A DNA stretch of 36,553 nt from an uncultured Shewanella sp. (GCF_947495455.1 NZ_CANLZC010000055.1:1-36553), one strand, 5' to 3'. Positions 7,049-16,583 are shown, counted from the stretch's first letter. Notes: generated from the sequence alone by a model not told the origin. Numbers and translations: made by a program.

Positions 7049-9274
7049 TTATTCATCGTCACTCTCATAAACACTGTCATCATAATCACTATCGCTGTCA
7101 TCATCGTCGAAATAGGCTTGAATGTGAGCCAATGCGGCATCATCTTTTGCTACAAGGACATAACGATCGTCGGCCAGTGAAAGGTTCATGACTTTATTTT
7201 GGTCGAGATCGTTAAAAATTGCACCGACTTTAACTTGGTAGATGTTGATATGATCTTGTAATGCATTTAGATTTTCAATGAGTTGTTCTTTGTCGTCTAG
7301 ATTAAATGATTCAGAGCTGGCGTACTTTTTTGTCAGTAATTCAGATAGCTTAACTGTCTGTTTAAGATGAATGACATTGTCTTCTGTTTGAGTCAAGGTA
7401 TCAAGATTAGTGTTATTAACCCCTTTAGAAATATCAATTTTATGTATGCTTAATTCAAGAGGGTAGTTATGCTTGTCGGCAAGGGATACTAGGGTATCTT
7501 TGATCTTGTGAAGTTGTGTGTCTGTGTATAAGTGCTCAACTTCTATGTCATTGACGAGTGCTGTACAATTCACATTTTGCATGATACGACTTAATAAAAA
7601 ACCGTAACTCCAATTTGTTAATTGGCCGTCTTGGTACTCTTGCCAAATCTCAGTTCCCTCTGGTACTTTTGGGTGCTGCTCATAATAACTGGCAAAGGCT
7701 GGGAAGTTAAATATGGGGGTCTTTTTGTCCGCTTTATTATAAATGACGCTAACGAGACCATCTTTGTTGGCGCGAGTTTGTGTTAACTGTGTGTATTCGT
7801 TATTGTCTATGGCGAGTCGTTTATTGTAAAAGTCGTCAAAGAGGGCAATATGTTGAATTTCTGCTCGTGTTGTTGTTCCGTGATAGGCCTGAGCTAACAA
7901 AAGTTTTTCATGCGGGTTTTTCATTAAGGTTAATAGTTGGGTTTGCTTCTCAGCGCTGGTTAATTGATAACCTTCTTTGCGCAGATCTTGCATTTGTTTT
8001 TCATAGGCTTGTTTATCTTGAGGTGTGAAGACCTCATTGTTTTTCATGCGATCGGCTATGTGTATGATATTTTCTTGAGCAAACTGTGGTGAGCGTGTTA
8101 AAAATGTGCTGTCGTCATGAGATACTAATGTCCTAGTGCGGCCATTTTGCTTATCAAATACAGTGATGTTAAAACCCGTTTTTGTTTCTTTGAGATCAAA
8201 TGAGAAGGTATATCGGGCCATTTCTTCGTTTAATGCATAAATATGTTGAGTGATATGCTTGCCCTGTATGATATCTGTTAGCATATCAAAATATTCTTGT
8301 CTATAACCGGATTTTGTCATTTGACTCACAATCTGATCTAACAATTTTTGCTCGACATGATGAAAAGCATTGGGAGCGATCTTTTTCGCTTCGATTGGTT
8401 GAAGAGTATCGAGCATTGCCTCTGTGGTTTTGTGTTTTGGCTGGGTAGAAGTGAGTTCTAGTGTTTTAGCCTTTGGTTGTGATCTTGTGTTCTCATTACT
8501 AAGGGCTAATTTAAGTCTTGATTGTGCCTTTTCATTCATCAAAAATGTGGCGGTATTCTGATCTTGAGCGACTTCAAGATGAGGTTTTTTCATCGCTTCT
8601 TGTTTGTGTTCTTGATCGTTTTTAGCTTGGTTGTTTGTATCTTGATGCCTTGTTTTATTTTGATTGTGTGTTTTATTATCATTGAGTAATGGAATATTCG
8701 TTCCTTGTGTACCCTTAGGTGATATTGGCATGTCGATGTCGAGTACATCGTTTACTGTATTGTCCTGCTTGTTGATAATATGATTGTCAAATGTACTATG
8801 CTTCTGTGTGATGAGATCCCGTGCTAAATAGGCCGTTAATGCCTCTTTTATTTTTGGATCTGACACTTCACTGAGGAGTATCTTTTTATTGCTAGCATCT
8901 TGCATGATCTCAAAGAGATTAAGTGTTTTTATTGTCTGGTTGTCAATGTTAAAACTAACGATCCCTTTGTCAATATTCGGTTTTATTTCAAAGTATTGTT
9001 GGAAATAGGCTGAACATTCACCTTTCATTCCCTTTAGTGCATCGACGCTTTGCTTAAAGTCAGTGGTATTGGTTAAAACAGTATAATAGCCCATAGCAAC
9101 GCCTCGGTTGACGCCGGAGAACCAGTCTTTAATGGTGTTCCAGATTTTTTCATAAAATTGTTGTTGCTCAACGGATTTTACATAGACATCAACGGCTTTG
9201 CCGTGATTATTCTTCAGTTGCAGATGGACGGGATCCGTGGTTGATGTTGGTGTCGCTGGTATTGATGTTGGCAT
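7049..9274 (-). CDS. unrecognised 741-aa protein with acidic tail, possible effector
   Basis: I do not recognise this protein. It has no signal peptide and no convincing membrane segment. The N-terminus is Ser/Thr/Pro-rich, followed by a globular-looking part to about residue 165, a polar low-complexity linker at about 170-320 rich in Asn, Gln, Lys and Thr, then a second folded-looking part at about 310-720. The last 20 residues are almost all Asp, Glu, Ser and Tyr. An AGGAAGG ribosome binding site lies at good spacing before the ATG. A large single gene with a disordered N-terminus and linker and no sorting signal is compatible with a type III or other injected effector, but no secretion gene or chaperone lies nearby, so this is inference only. 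It is convergent with hrpA and divergent from the DUF1446 gene. Confidence 0.75.
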   Translation of the reverse strand: MPTSIPATPTSTTDPVHLQLKNNHGKAVDVYVKSVEQQQFYEKIWNTIKDWFSGVNRGVAMGYYTVLTNTTDFKQSVDALKGMKGECSAYFQQYFEIKPNIDKGIVSFNIDNQTIKTLNLFEIMQDASNKKILLSEVSDPKIKEALTAYLARDLITQKHSTFDNHIINKQDNTVNDVLDIDMPISPKGTQGTNIPLLNDNKTHNQNKTRHQDTNNQAKNDQEHKQEAMKKPHLEVAQDQNTATFLMNEKAQSRLKLALSNENTRSQPKAKTLELTSTQPKHKTTEAMLDTLQPIEAKKIAPNAFHHVEQKLLDQIVSQMTKSGYRQEYFDMLTDIIQGKHITQHIYALNEEMARYTFSFDLKETKTGFNITVFDKQNGRTRTLVSHDDSTFLTRSPQFAQENIIHIADRMKNNEVFTPQDKQAYEKQMQDLRKEGYQLTSAEKQTQLLTLMKNPHEKLLLAQAYHGTTTRAEIQHIALFDDFYNKRLAIDNNEYTQLTQTRANKDGLVSVIYNKADKKTPIFNFPAFASYYEQHPKVPEGTEIWQEYQDGQLTNWSYGFLLSRIMQNVNCTALVNDIEVEHLYTDTQLHKIKDTLVSLADKHNYPLELSIHKIDISKGVNNTNLDTLTQTEDNVIHLKQTVKLSELLTKKYASSESFNLDDKEQLIENLNALQDHINIYQVKVGAIFNDLDQNKVMNLSLADDRYVLVAKDDAALAHIQAYFDDDDSDSDYDDSVYESDDE

Positions 9275-9486
9275 GGCTAATACCTTCCTAAGTCATTAAA
9301 AAAATGAACTATATATGAGTTACTCTGATAAAAATTCCATTTTTTTACATCAATTATCGTAAATGAATAGTGAGGTGAAAGTCATTCGCATTTAGAGGAG
9401 GATTGGGGCTAATGAGCTGTTTCATTGGCTGTGGTTGGACTTTTTACGCTTGCTGACTAAGCTTTAGAAAAAAAACACGGGTAGTG

Positions 9487-10842
9487 ATGATGCTTGATAA
9501 AATGACCGTATTATCCCCAACAGCCATTTTAGGCTATGGTTTTCCATTAGCTTCTTTTGAGCGCGGTATGGCCATGAAGCCTGATGTTATTGCCGTTGAT
9601 GCAGGCTCGGTGGATCCCGGCCCTTTTTATTTAGGCTCAGGAAAATCTTTTACGGATAGGGCAGCCGTGAAACGGGATTTATTGCACATGATAACGGCAG
9701 GCATAAAAGCGGCTATTCCAGTGATTGTGGGATCTTCTGGAGGATCGGGTGCCAAAGCTCACCTCGACTGGACCTTGAATATTGTGCAAGAATTGCTTGT
9801 TGAGCAAGGCTTAACAGCAAAAATTGGAGTGATTTCTGCCGATATTGACAAGCAGCTTGTCATTGATGCAATGAATGATAATAAAGTGACCCCATTGGCG
9901 GGGTTAACCCCATTATTAGCAGAAGATGTGCAAGCGTCCACATCCATTGTCGCTCAAATGGGAACAGAGCCATTTATTGAGGCCCTTGATGCGGGTTGTC
10001 AGATTATTTTAGCGGGAAGAGCCTATGATCCCGCTGTATTTGCCGCTTTACCTATAAAAAGAGGTTTTGATGCGGGCTTAGCCATTCATATGGGGAAAAT
10101 TTTAGAATGTGCGGCTATTGCCGCAACGCCGGGTTCGGGCTCAGATTGTGTGGTCGGGGTGATTGATCAATCGGGTTTTACTCTTGTTCCATGCAGTGAT
10201 GTAAGACACTTTACTGAAGATTCTGTGGCTGCCCATACCTTGTATGAAAAATCGAACCCTTATGTGTTACCCGGTCCTGGGGGAAGCTTAGATTTAACCC
10301 AGGTTCAGTTTAGAGCATTAGCCTATGGGCAAGTGCGTGTGACAGGAAGCCGTTTTGTAAAAGATGAGGTTTATCGTGTGAAATTAGAGGCGGCGCGATT
10401 GCAAGGTTATCGGACGGTGAGCATTGCAGGTATTCGCGATCCTATTATGATTGCCGAAATAGATGAAATATTAGCGACCATCAAAGACAAAATGTTTGTT
10501 AGGATGAAAGAAGATCACATAGAGGGGTTTGTTGATTTTCATGTCTATGGTAAAAATGCTGTCATGGGGCAGCAAGAACCTGTAAAAGCCAGTCAAGCCC
10601 ATGAATTAGGTGTGGTTATTGAAGTGGTTGCGAAAGAACAAAGTATTGCCGATAGTATTTGCAGTTTAACCCGTTCGACATTATTGCATTATGGCTACCC
10701 AAATCGCATTGCGACAGCAGGAAATTTGGCCTTTCCTTTTTCTCCCTCTGACTTAAGCGCTGGGCCTGTTTATGTTTTTTCAATGTATCATTTAATTGAA
10801 ATGCAAGAGCGTTCCTTTTTTAAATTGAAGGTGATGAATTGA
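9487..10842 (+). CDS. DUF1446 / AtuA-family protein
   Basis: A 451-residue protein that I place in the DUF1446 family (PF07287, named after AtuA of acyclic terpene utilization). Supporting features are the early GYGFPLASFERG segment, the VDAGSVDPGP motif, the GSSGGSGAKAHLDWT motif typical of the family around residues 80-95, the ILAGRAYDP segment near 180 and the late LPGPGG motif. Several starts are possible (GTG 9484, ATG 9487, ATG 9490, ATG 9502). I chose 9487, but no strong Shine-Dalgarno decides it. The stop TGA overlaps the ATG of the next gene by one base, so the pair is surely co-translated. DUF1446 and DUF4387 genes are commonly adjacent. The reaction is not established, and terpene degradation should not be assumed because no other atu genes are present. 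Confidence 0.85.
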   Translation: MMLDKMTVLSPTAILGYGFPLASFERGMAMKPDVIAVDAGSVDPGPFYLGSGKSFTDRAAVKRDLLHMITAGIKAAIPVIVGSSGGSGAKAHLDWTLNIVQELLVEQGLTAKIGVISADIDKQLVIDAMNDNKVTPLAGLTPLLAEDVQASTSIVAQMGTEPFIEALDAGCQIILAGRAYDPAVFAALPIKRGFDAGLAIHMGKILECAAIAATPGSGSDCVVGVIDQSGFTLVPCSDVRHFTEDSVAAHTLYEKSNPYVLPGPGGSLDLTQVQFRALAYGQVRVTGSRFVKDEVYRVKLEAARLQGYRTVSIAGIRDPIMIAEIDEILATIKDKMFVRMKEDHIEGFVDFHVYGKNAVMGQQEPVKASQAHELGVVIEVVAKEQSIADSICSLTRSTLLHYGYPNRIATAGNLAFPFSPSDLSAGPVYVFSMYHLIEMQERSFFKLKVMN

Positions 10843-11159
10843 TGAAAAAGACACTGACTGAGCTTGCTAAGGTGATCCGCTCTAAAAACTGTAGCCCTTT
10901 TGAGTTGACGTTTGATATTATTTTTAATGATAGAGAAGATTATGAACAATTAAAGCGCTCGCAGCAGATAAACAATGCGTTAATTGCTCGTTTATACAAT
11001 ATTTCTGTTGATGAGGTGAAATCAATTATTTATTTTGAACCTGCTAAGGCGATCAAAATAGTGATTAATCGCACTCAATCTTCAGGTAGTAAAGGAGACA
11101 CAGATGTGTATGGTGCTCAGCAACATGCCCCCTTGCTGGGAGTGATACTTGATTATTGA
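10842..11159 (+). CDS. DUF4387 family protein
   Basis: A 105-residue protein matching DUF4387: the N-terminal LAKVIRSKNCSPFELTFDI motif, a DVEAIxxF-like segment (VDEVKSIIYFEPAKAIKI) in the middle, and the diagnostic GDTDVYGAQQHAPLL near the C-terminus. The ATG at 10842 overlaps the TGA of the DUF1446 gene (TGATG), which is why I prefer it to the in-frame TTG three bases earlier. In other bacteria this small protein accompanies DUF1446 proteins, probably as a second subunit, but the function is unknown. The last two codons and the stop are part of a GATTATT tandem repeat that continues into the non-coding DNA. Confidence 0.9.
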   Translation: MKKTLTELAKVIRSKNCSPFELTFDIIFNDREDYEQLKRSQQINNALIARLYNISVDEVKSIIYFEPAKAIKIVINRTQSSGSKGDTDVYGAQQHAPLLGVILDY

Positions 11160-11192
11160 TTATTGATTATTGATTATTGATTATTGATTATT
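11151..11192 (+). repeat. six tandem copies of GATTATT
   Basis: Six perfect head-to-tail copies of a 7-base unit. The first copy encodes the last two residues and part of the stop codon of the DUF4387 gene, and the rest is downstream. Because the stop falls at the junction of copies one and two, gain or loss of downstream copies would not change the protein. It looks like a simple-sequence tract prone to slippage. Confidence 0.95.
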
Positions 11193-11772
11193 ATTTCATT
11201 GTTTTTAATTTTTTTCTTTTTTCTTTTTTCTTTTTTATATTTTCTTATTTATATCTCATCTTAAATTAGTACTCAATAATTTATTTAATTCGCACTTTGA
11301 TATTTAATATATTATTTAAGTGATTAAAATTTTTAGTGAGTGATTTTGTTATGGTAATACTTAAAATAAAGGGTTCGATATAATGAAAATCTTGATTTTT
11401 AATCTAATACTTTATGGTTGTTCTTATGGTTATCAATAATCGCAGTGATTTTTTATTAGCATGATTTTTATTGAATTTTTCATACATTAGCAAAAGTTAA
11501 TGTTTTATGTTTGACAAGTTTATTCCCTGTACTAGCCTTAGATCGAAATACTGATGTGATGTAAGACATATTATAAAGCAGTACGCTTGTTGTATAAGTA
11601 TTGAGCTTTATGGAAATGTTTAAGTCATTTAATTCATGGTGATGAAAAGGCATATCATTGTTAGTCGTTAATTTTGAATAATAGTACAGTTTTATATTCA
11701 TAATAATGAGTGGTATGTGTGATTTATCTTGATGGTGATCATTTTTCAACTTACACTTATAAGGATATTTAA
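11160..11772. other. 613-bp AT-rich non-coding region upstream of the M4 protease
   Basis: No gene that I can support. It starts with the end of the GATTATT repeat, continues with a poly-T tract interrupted by C every seven bases (11209-11236), and stays strongly AT-rich to the protease ribosome binding site AAGGA at 11761-11765. It presumably contains the protease promoter, but so many AT-rich hexamers match that I cannot choose one. An 89-codon minus-strand frame at 11480-11749 is judged spurious. Confidence 0.5.
11209..11236 (+). repeat. poly-T tract with C at 7-base intervals
   Basis: C residues at 11216, 11223 and 11230 separate runs of six T, giving a second imperfect heptamer-phased tract 17 bases after the GATTATT array. 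It follows the DUF1446-DUF4387 pair and might help end transcription, but there is no clear GC-rich stem before it. Confidence 0.7.
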
Positions 11773-13995
11773 ATGTTTAAAAAAAGTATCATCTCTTGTT
11801 CAATTTTAGGACTATTTTCTTTTCTACCTTCGATTACTTTTTCAGCGACTCAGCTTGATTTACGTAATAACCAGACTCAATTATTAGGTATTAATACCGA
11901 TAAAAATGATTTGAGAAGTTTACTTAACTTCAATGATAATGACGGTCTTGAATTATTAAAACAACGGATCACATCAGCGAATATGACCCATACTCGCTAT
12001 CGTCAGCTATATCAAGGGATCCCTGTTTGGGGGCACCATGTGTTAGTGACATCAGATGAGTCTCAGCAAGTGGTCGCGCTTCACGGGGCATTGCTTAAAG
12101 GTATTGAAAAAGATATCAGTACTCAAAGTATACTAAGCAATAAAATACAGCCTAAAAAAGTGCTGATAAAGCAGCAAAATGCATTGAAAGCCCAAAATCC
12201 TCTAGTGAAAGACTGGGTTTTTGAGAATATTATTAGTGAGAAAGTGATTTATTTAAATGAAAGAAATCAAGCTAAATTGGCTATTTTTATCTCCTTCTTT
12301 GCTGACTCAGTCAAGGGAGGCAATCCCACTCGGCCCACTTATATTATCGATGCGATAACGGGAGATATGATAGAGACTTATGATGCTTTGGCTTTTGCGA
12401 ATGGTACAGGCCCAGGCGGTAATGAAAAAGTGGGTCAATATCATTATGGTACGGATTTTCCTACTTTTGATATTGCTGATCTTGATGGTAGCACTTGCCA
12501 AATGCAAAACACCAATGTCAAAACCGTTGATTTAAATCATGGTACATCAGGCACCTCAGTATACGAGTTTGGTTGCTATGAAAATACCAAAAAAGAAATC
12601 AATGGGGCTTATTCTCCACTTAATGATGCTCACTTCTTTGGTGGAGTGGTGTTTGATATGTTTAACGATTGGTATCAAACCGCGCCACTCACTTTTCAAT
12701 TAATCATGAGAGTCCATTATTCCAATGATTATGAGAATGCATTTTGGAATGGTTCTTCCATGACTTTTGGTGATGGGAGGAATACCTTCTATCCATTAAC
12801 GTCGCTCGATGTTTCTGCTCATGAAGTGAGCCATGGCGTGACCGAGCAAAATTCGAATTTACAATATTCGAATCAGCCTGGGGGAATTAATGAATCATTT
12901 TCTGATATTTCAGGGGATGCGGCCGAGTTTTATATGAAAGGCACCAATGATTTTTTAGTGGGAGCGGATATTTTTAAAGCGGCAACGGGGGCGCTGCGCT
13001 ATTTTGCCGATCCTACATTGGATGGTCGCTCTATTGGGCATGTGGATGACTATTATGATGGATTAAATGTGCACTATTCCAGTGGGGTTTTTAATCGAGC
13101 TTTTTATCATTTGGCCACGACACCAGGTTGGGATACTCGTAAAGCTTTTGATCTTTGGGTGAAAGCCAATTTAGATTACTGGGGGCCACTGACCAATTTC
13201 CAACAAGGAGCTGAAGGTATTTTAGATGCCGCTATAGCGCTGAAAGAGACGAACCCGAATTTTGATTATCCTGCGACTGATGTGCGTGATGCGTTTGCGG
13301 TTGTGGGAATTGATTTAGTGTTGCCTGATGAGCCAGTGGCAAATTTTGAGTTTAGTAAAGCGTTTTTAACCGTGAGTTTTATGGATACAAGTACCAGTCC
13401 AAATGGCAATATTACCACTTGGGCGTGGGATTTTGGTGATGGAAATAGTGATGTAATACAAAATCCTGTTCATACTTATGCCGATCCGGGTGTGTACCAA
13501 GTGGGTTTGACAGTCACGGATGCTGATGACCGTTCTCATTCAGTGATGCAAAGTATTAGCGTTTCTTCAACATTGGATTATTGTGCAGTATCAGGTGGTT
13601 CAAATAATTATGAGTGGATAAGTGGTGTCAGTGTGGGAAGCTTTAATCATAGCTCTGGGGCCAGTGGTTATTCTGACTTTAGAGGGCAAGTGATTGATAT
13701 AACTAAAGGCACTGGATACGCTATGGTATTAACACCGGGGTATTCTGGTGCATCTTATACTGAGAATTGGTTTATTTGGGTTGATTTAAATCAAGATGGT
13801 GACTTTGATGATGCAGGAGAGGAGCTCTTCAATGGTACTGGCTCAAATGCAATAACAGGACTATTAACAGTGCCTACGACTGCAATGACGGGCCAGACAG
13901 TAATGAGAGTGTCTATGCAGTGGAACTCGTCAGTTGCTGCATGTGAAGCCTTTAGTTGGGGAGAAGTCGAAGACTACACCATTAATGTTCAATAA
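11773..13995 (+). CDS. secreted M4 (thermolysin-type) metalloprotease with PKD and GEVED domains
   Basis: A 740-residue secreted zinc endopeptidase precursor. A signal peptide occupies residues 1-25 (KK, hydrophobic core, cleavage after FSA). A propeptide with the FTP/PepSY-like region follows to about residue 205. The M4 catalytic domain shows HEVSH at 350-354 (zinc ligands His350 and His354, catalytic Glu351), the third ligand Glu374 in GGINES exactly 20 residues later as in thermolysin, and the transition-state His434 in NVHYSSG. A PKD domain covers about 521-598 (WAWDFGDG, then PVHTYADPGVY). A GEVED domain covers about 602-740 and contains the literal GEVEDY motif near the end. An AAGGA Shine-Dalgarno lies 7 bases before the ATG. 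The C-terminal domains probably aid substrate or surface binding. It is monocistronic, ending at a shared terminator. Confidence 0.97.
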   Translation: MFKKSIISCSILGLFSFLPSITFSATQLDLRNNQTQLLGINTDKNDLRSLLNFNDNDGLELLKQRITSANMTHTRYRQLYQGIPVWGHHVLVTSDESQQVVALHGALLKGIEKDISTQSILSNKIQPKKVLIKQQNALKAQNPLVKDWVFENIISEKVIYLNERNQAKLAIFISFFADSVKGGNPTRPTYIIDAITGDMIETYDALAFANGTGPGGNEKVGQYHYGTDFPTFDIADLDGSTCQMQNTNVKTVDLNHGTSGTSVYEFGCYENTKKEINGAYSPLNDAHFFGGVVFDMFNDWYQTAPLTFQLIMRVHYSNDYENAFWNGSSMTFGDGRNTFYPLTSLDVSAHEVSHGVTEQNSNLQYSNQPGGINESFSDISGDAAEFYMKGTNDFLVGADIFKAATGALRYFADPTLDGRSIGHVDDYYDGLNVHYSSGVFNRAFYHLATTPGWDTRKAFDLWVKANLDYWGPLTNFQQGAEGILDAAIALKETNPNFDYPATDVRDAFAVVGIDLVLPDEPVANFEFSKAFLTVSFMDTSTSPNGNITTWAWDFGDGNSDVIQNPVHTYADPGVYQVGLTVTDADDRSHSVMQSISVSSTLDYCAVSGGSNNYEWISGVSVGSFNHSSGASGYSDFRGQVIDITKGTGYAMVLTPGYSGASYTENWFIWVDLNQDGDFDDAGEELFNGTGSNAITGLLTVPTTAMTGQTVMRVSMQWNSSVAACEAFSWGEVEDYTINVQ

Positions 13996-14078
13996 TTAGC
14001 CTGAAGAGTTAAGCGACTAGAGTCAATGTCTATTGATGGTATAAATTAAAATAGATTGAGTTGTGATGTTGATTGATG

Positions 14079-14109
14079 AAAAAGGAGGCGCATATTGCGT
14101 CTCCTTTTT
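14079..14109. terminator. bidirectional rho-independent terminator
   Basis: AAAAAGGAGGCGCA (14079-14092) pairs with TGCGTCTCCTTTTT (14096-14109) with a single G-T wobble and a 3-base loop. The A and T runs on either side make it work for both strands, as expected between the convergent protease gene and fadE. Confidence 0.92.
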
Positions 14110-14135
14110 AATGTTAAGATAAGTATGAAAGCGGC

Positions 14136-16583
14136 TTAAGCTGCTTGCTCATGATGCTTTTTTGCTGTCATTTGAGCTTGTAACTCCTCAGGTGAAAAAT
14201 CATCGACATTAATAGACTTCATTCGTCCTATTTCTGCTTTTTCTAATAGTGCGACTTCATCATCAGTTAATACACCTAAGGTTTTCCCTTCTGCCGCCAC
14301 TTTATCAAGCCACATGAAAGGTAAACGTTTATTGGCTGCTTTACAGACTTTATCAAACAAAGGTTCTGCGGCCAGAAGATCTTTAAAGGCTTCTTCTTGC
14401 ATACCAATGGGATTATTTTCATGGGCGGCAAAATATTGGCCATTACCTAAACGATCACGACTTGCACCGGGCGTTTGCATAATGGCAGCGACTTTTCCAT
14501 CAAGCACATCACTTGGGCGGGTGATCGGGCGTCCAAAGGGAAAGATCACGAAACGTAAAACACGGCCTAGTCCCATAGGGAAGTTATCCAGTAATTCATC
14601 TAGAGACGTTTGCAGTTTATGCAATGAATCTTCAACTGCCCATTGAACAAGGGGCAAATCTTCTGTTTTACGGCCGTCATCTTGATAACGCTTAAGCGTG
14701 GCAGACGTTAAATACAGCTGGCTTAATAAGTCTCCTAGGCGAGCCGAAATACGTTCTTTACGTTTTAAGTTACCGCCTAATGTGGCCATCGCTAAGTCAG
14801 AAAGCAAGGCTAAGTTAGCACTAAAACGGTTCATGTGCTGATAATAACGCTTCGTTTTATCAGAATAGGGCGCGTTAGAGAAACGGCTTGAGGTCAAACC
14901 TAGCCATAAGCTACGCACAAAGTTACTGGCTGCGAAGCCCATGTGACCAAAAATAGCAGCATCAAAGTCATTTAAGCCTTTATTCGCATCGGGATCAAAA
15001 GCTGACTTCATCTCGGCTAGAACATAAGGGTGGCAGCGAATGGCACCTTGTCCATAAATGATCATTGAGCGAGTCAGAATATTAGCGCCTTCAACGGTAA
15101 TGGCGATGGGGGCTGCTTGATAGCCTCGACCTAAGTAGTTATTAGGGCCAAGACAGACACCTTTTCCGCCATGAATATCCATAGCATCAATAATGCCTTT
15201 TTGCATTCGATCGGTTAAATGGTATTTAACGATAGCTGAGATGACAGAAGGTTTTTCACCTAAATCGATGCCTGTGGTCGTTAATGAAGCTACAGCATCC
15301 ATCAGGTAAGCATTACCCCCGATGCGGGCCATTGGCTCTTCAATGCCTTCAAGTTTACCGATAGGTAATTTAAATTGACGGCGAATGCGAGCATAAGCCC
15401 CTGTCGCTAGTGCGTTTGTTTTAATGCCACCTGCGGCATTGGAGGGGAGTGTAATACCACGGCCAACGGATAAGCATTCAACCAACATACGCCAACCTTG
15501 CCCCGCCATTTCTGGGCCACCGATAATAAAGCTTAATGGAACAAAGACCTCGTTACCTTGAGTAGGGCCATTTTGGAACATGCAATTGAGTGGGAAGTGA
15601 CGGCGACCTGTGATCACGCCTTTTAAATCTGTTGGAATAAGGGCACAGGTGATCCCAAGCTCTTTTTTGTCGCCTAATAAGCCATTCGGATCTTGAAGCT
15701 TAAAGGCAAGCCCTAATACAGTGGCAACAGGCGCAAGGGTGATATAGCGCTTGTTCCACGTGAGTTTCATGCCTAAGACTTCTTCACCTTCCCATTGGCC
15801 TTTACAGACAACACCGAAATCTGGAATGGCACCCGCATCTGAGCCTGCTTCTGGGCTGGTCAATGCAAAGCAAGGGACTTCAAGGCCTTTGGCAAGACGG
15901 GGTAAATAGTGATTTTGTTGTTCGACTGTGCCGTAATGTTGTAATAATTCCCCAGGACCAAGAGAATTAGGGACACCCACTGTTGAGGCCAGCTCACTAC
16001 TGACTCCGGCTAATTTTTGTAAAACCCGCGATTGTGCATAGGCAGAAAATGCTAATCCACCATATTGTTTTTTAATGATCATGGCAAAGAAGCCATTATC
16101 TTTTAAATATTGCCAAACTTCTTCGGGAAGATCCGCAAGTTGATGTGACACTTGATGTTGATTGACCATGGCACAAACGGTTTCAACAGGCCCATCAATA
16201 AAAGCTTGTTCTTCAGCGGATAAGGTGGCTTTTGGATAATTGTGCAGTTTCTTCCAATTAGGGTTTCCCGCAAAAAGATCCGCTTCCCACCATGTGGTTC
16301 CCGCTTCAATCGCTTCTTTTTCCGTTGATGACATTTCAGGCATGATCCCGCGATATACTTTCAATAACGGGCGGGTGATGAAATTTTTGCGAAAAGAGGT
16401 TAAATTAAGAGGTAAGGCTATGATAAAAAAGGCGATCCAAGCAATAGGGGAGATGATGTTCATCATCGAACCTGCCACCATTATAATGCCAGCACCAAGT
16501 GTTGCAGTCAGCAACGATACTCGTAAATAGGTTAATCCACCTAATACTAAGATCATCGCTATAATCCAAAGTAGCGTATTCAC
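14136..16583 (-). CDS. fadE: acyl-CoA dehydrogenase FadE
   Basis: An 815-residue protein matching FadE (814 residues in E. coli), the FAD-dependent enzyme that makes trans-2-enoyl-CoA in the first step of fatty-acid beta-oxidation. Two or three hydrophobic segments cover residues 1-70, typical of FadE and suggesting membrane association. The acyl-CoA dehydrogenase core follows (FALTSPEAGSDAGAIPD around residues 235-255, with MDIHGGKGVCLG and the FAD-binding region further on), and then the FadE-specific C-terminal domain. Length and order are normal, with no frameshift. The gene is divergent from the yafJ-type gene, and a palindrome resembling PsrA-type operators lies about 140 bases upstream, which would fit repression relieved by long-chain acyl-CoA. 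Confidence 0.97.
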   Translation of the reverse strand: MNTLLWIIAMILVLGGLTYLRVSLLTATLGAGIIMVAGSMMNIISPIAWIAFFIIALPLNLTSFRKNFITRPLLKVYRGIMPEMSSTEKEAIEAGTTWWEADLFAGNPNWKKLHNYPKATLSAEEQAFIDGPVETVCAMVNQHQVSHQLADLPEEVWQYLKDNGFFAMIIKKQYGGLAFSAYAQSRVLQKLAGVSSELASTVGVPNSLGPGELLQHYGTVEQQNHYLPRLAKGLEVPCFALTSPEAGSDAGAIPDFGVVCKGQWEGEEVLGMKLTWNKRYITLAPVATVLGLAFKLQDPNGLLGDKKELGITCALIPTDLKGVITGRRHFPLNCMFQNGPTQGNEVFVPLSFIIGGPEMAGQGWRMLVECLSVGRGITLPSNAAGGIKTNALATGAYARIRRQFKLPIGKLEGIEEPMARIGGNAYLMDAVASLTTTGIDLGEKPSVISAIVKYHLTDRMQKGIIDAMDIHGGKGVCLGPNNYLGRGYQAAPIAITVEGANILTRSMIIYGQGAIRCHPYVLAEMKSAFDPDANKGLNDFDAAIFGHMGFAASNFVRSLWLGLTSSRFSNAPYSDKTKRYYQHMNRFSANLALLSDLAMATLGGNLKRKERISARLGDLLSQLYLTSATLKRYQDDGRKTEDLPLVQWAVEDSLHKLQTSLDELLDNFPMGLGRVLRFVIFPFGRPITRPSDVLDGKVAAIMQTPGASRDRLGNGQYFAAHENNPIGMQEEAFKDLLAAEPLFDKVCKAANKRLPFMWLDKVAAEGKTLGVLTDDEVALLEKAEIGRMKSINVDDFSPEELQAQMTAKKHHEQAA

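Noticed and set aside
9487..11159. acyclic terpene catabolism operon
   Set aside because: Only the AtuA-like family member is present; none of the other atu enzymes lie nearby, so the pathway name is not supported.
11151..11192. CRISPR-like array
   Set aside because: The units are 7 bases without spacers; this is a simple tandem repeat. No cas gene or spaced repeats occur in the window.
11480..11749. 89-codon minus-strand frame in the AT-rich region before the M4 protease
   Set aside because: AT-rich composition, many Asn/Tyr/Ile/His, no domain and no convincing ribosome binding site; it is likely chance.
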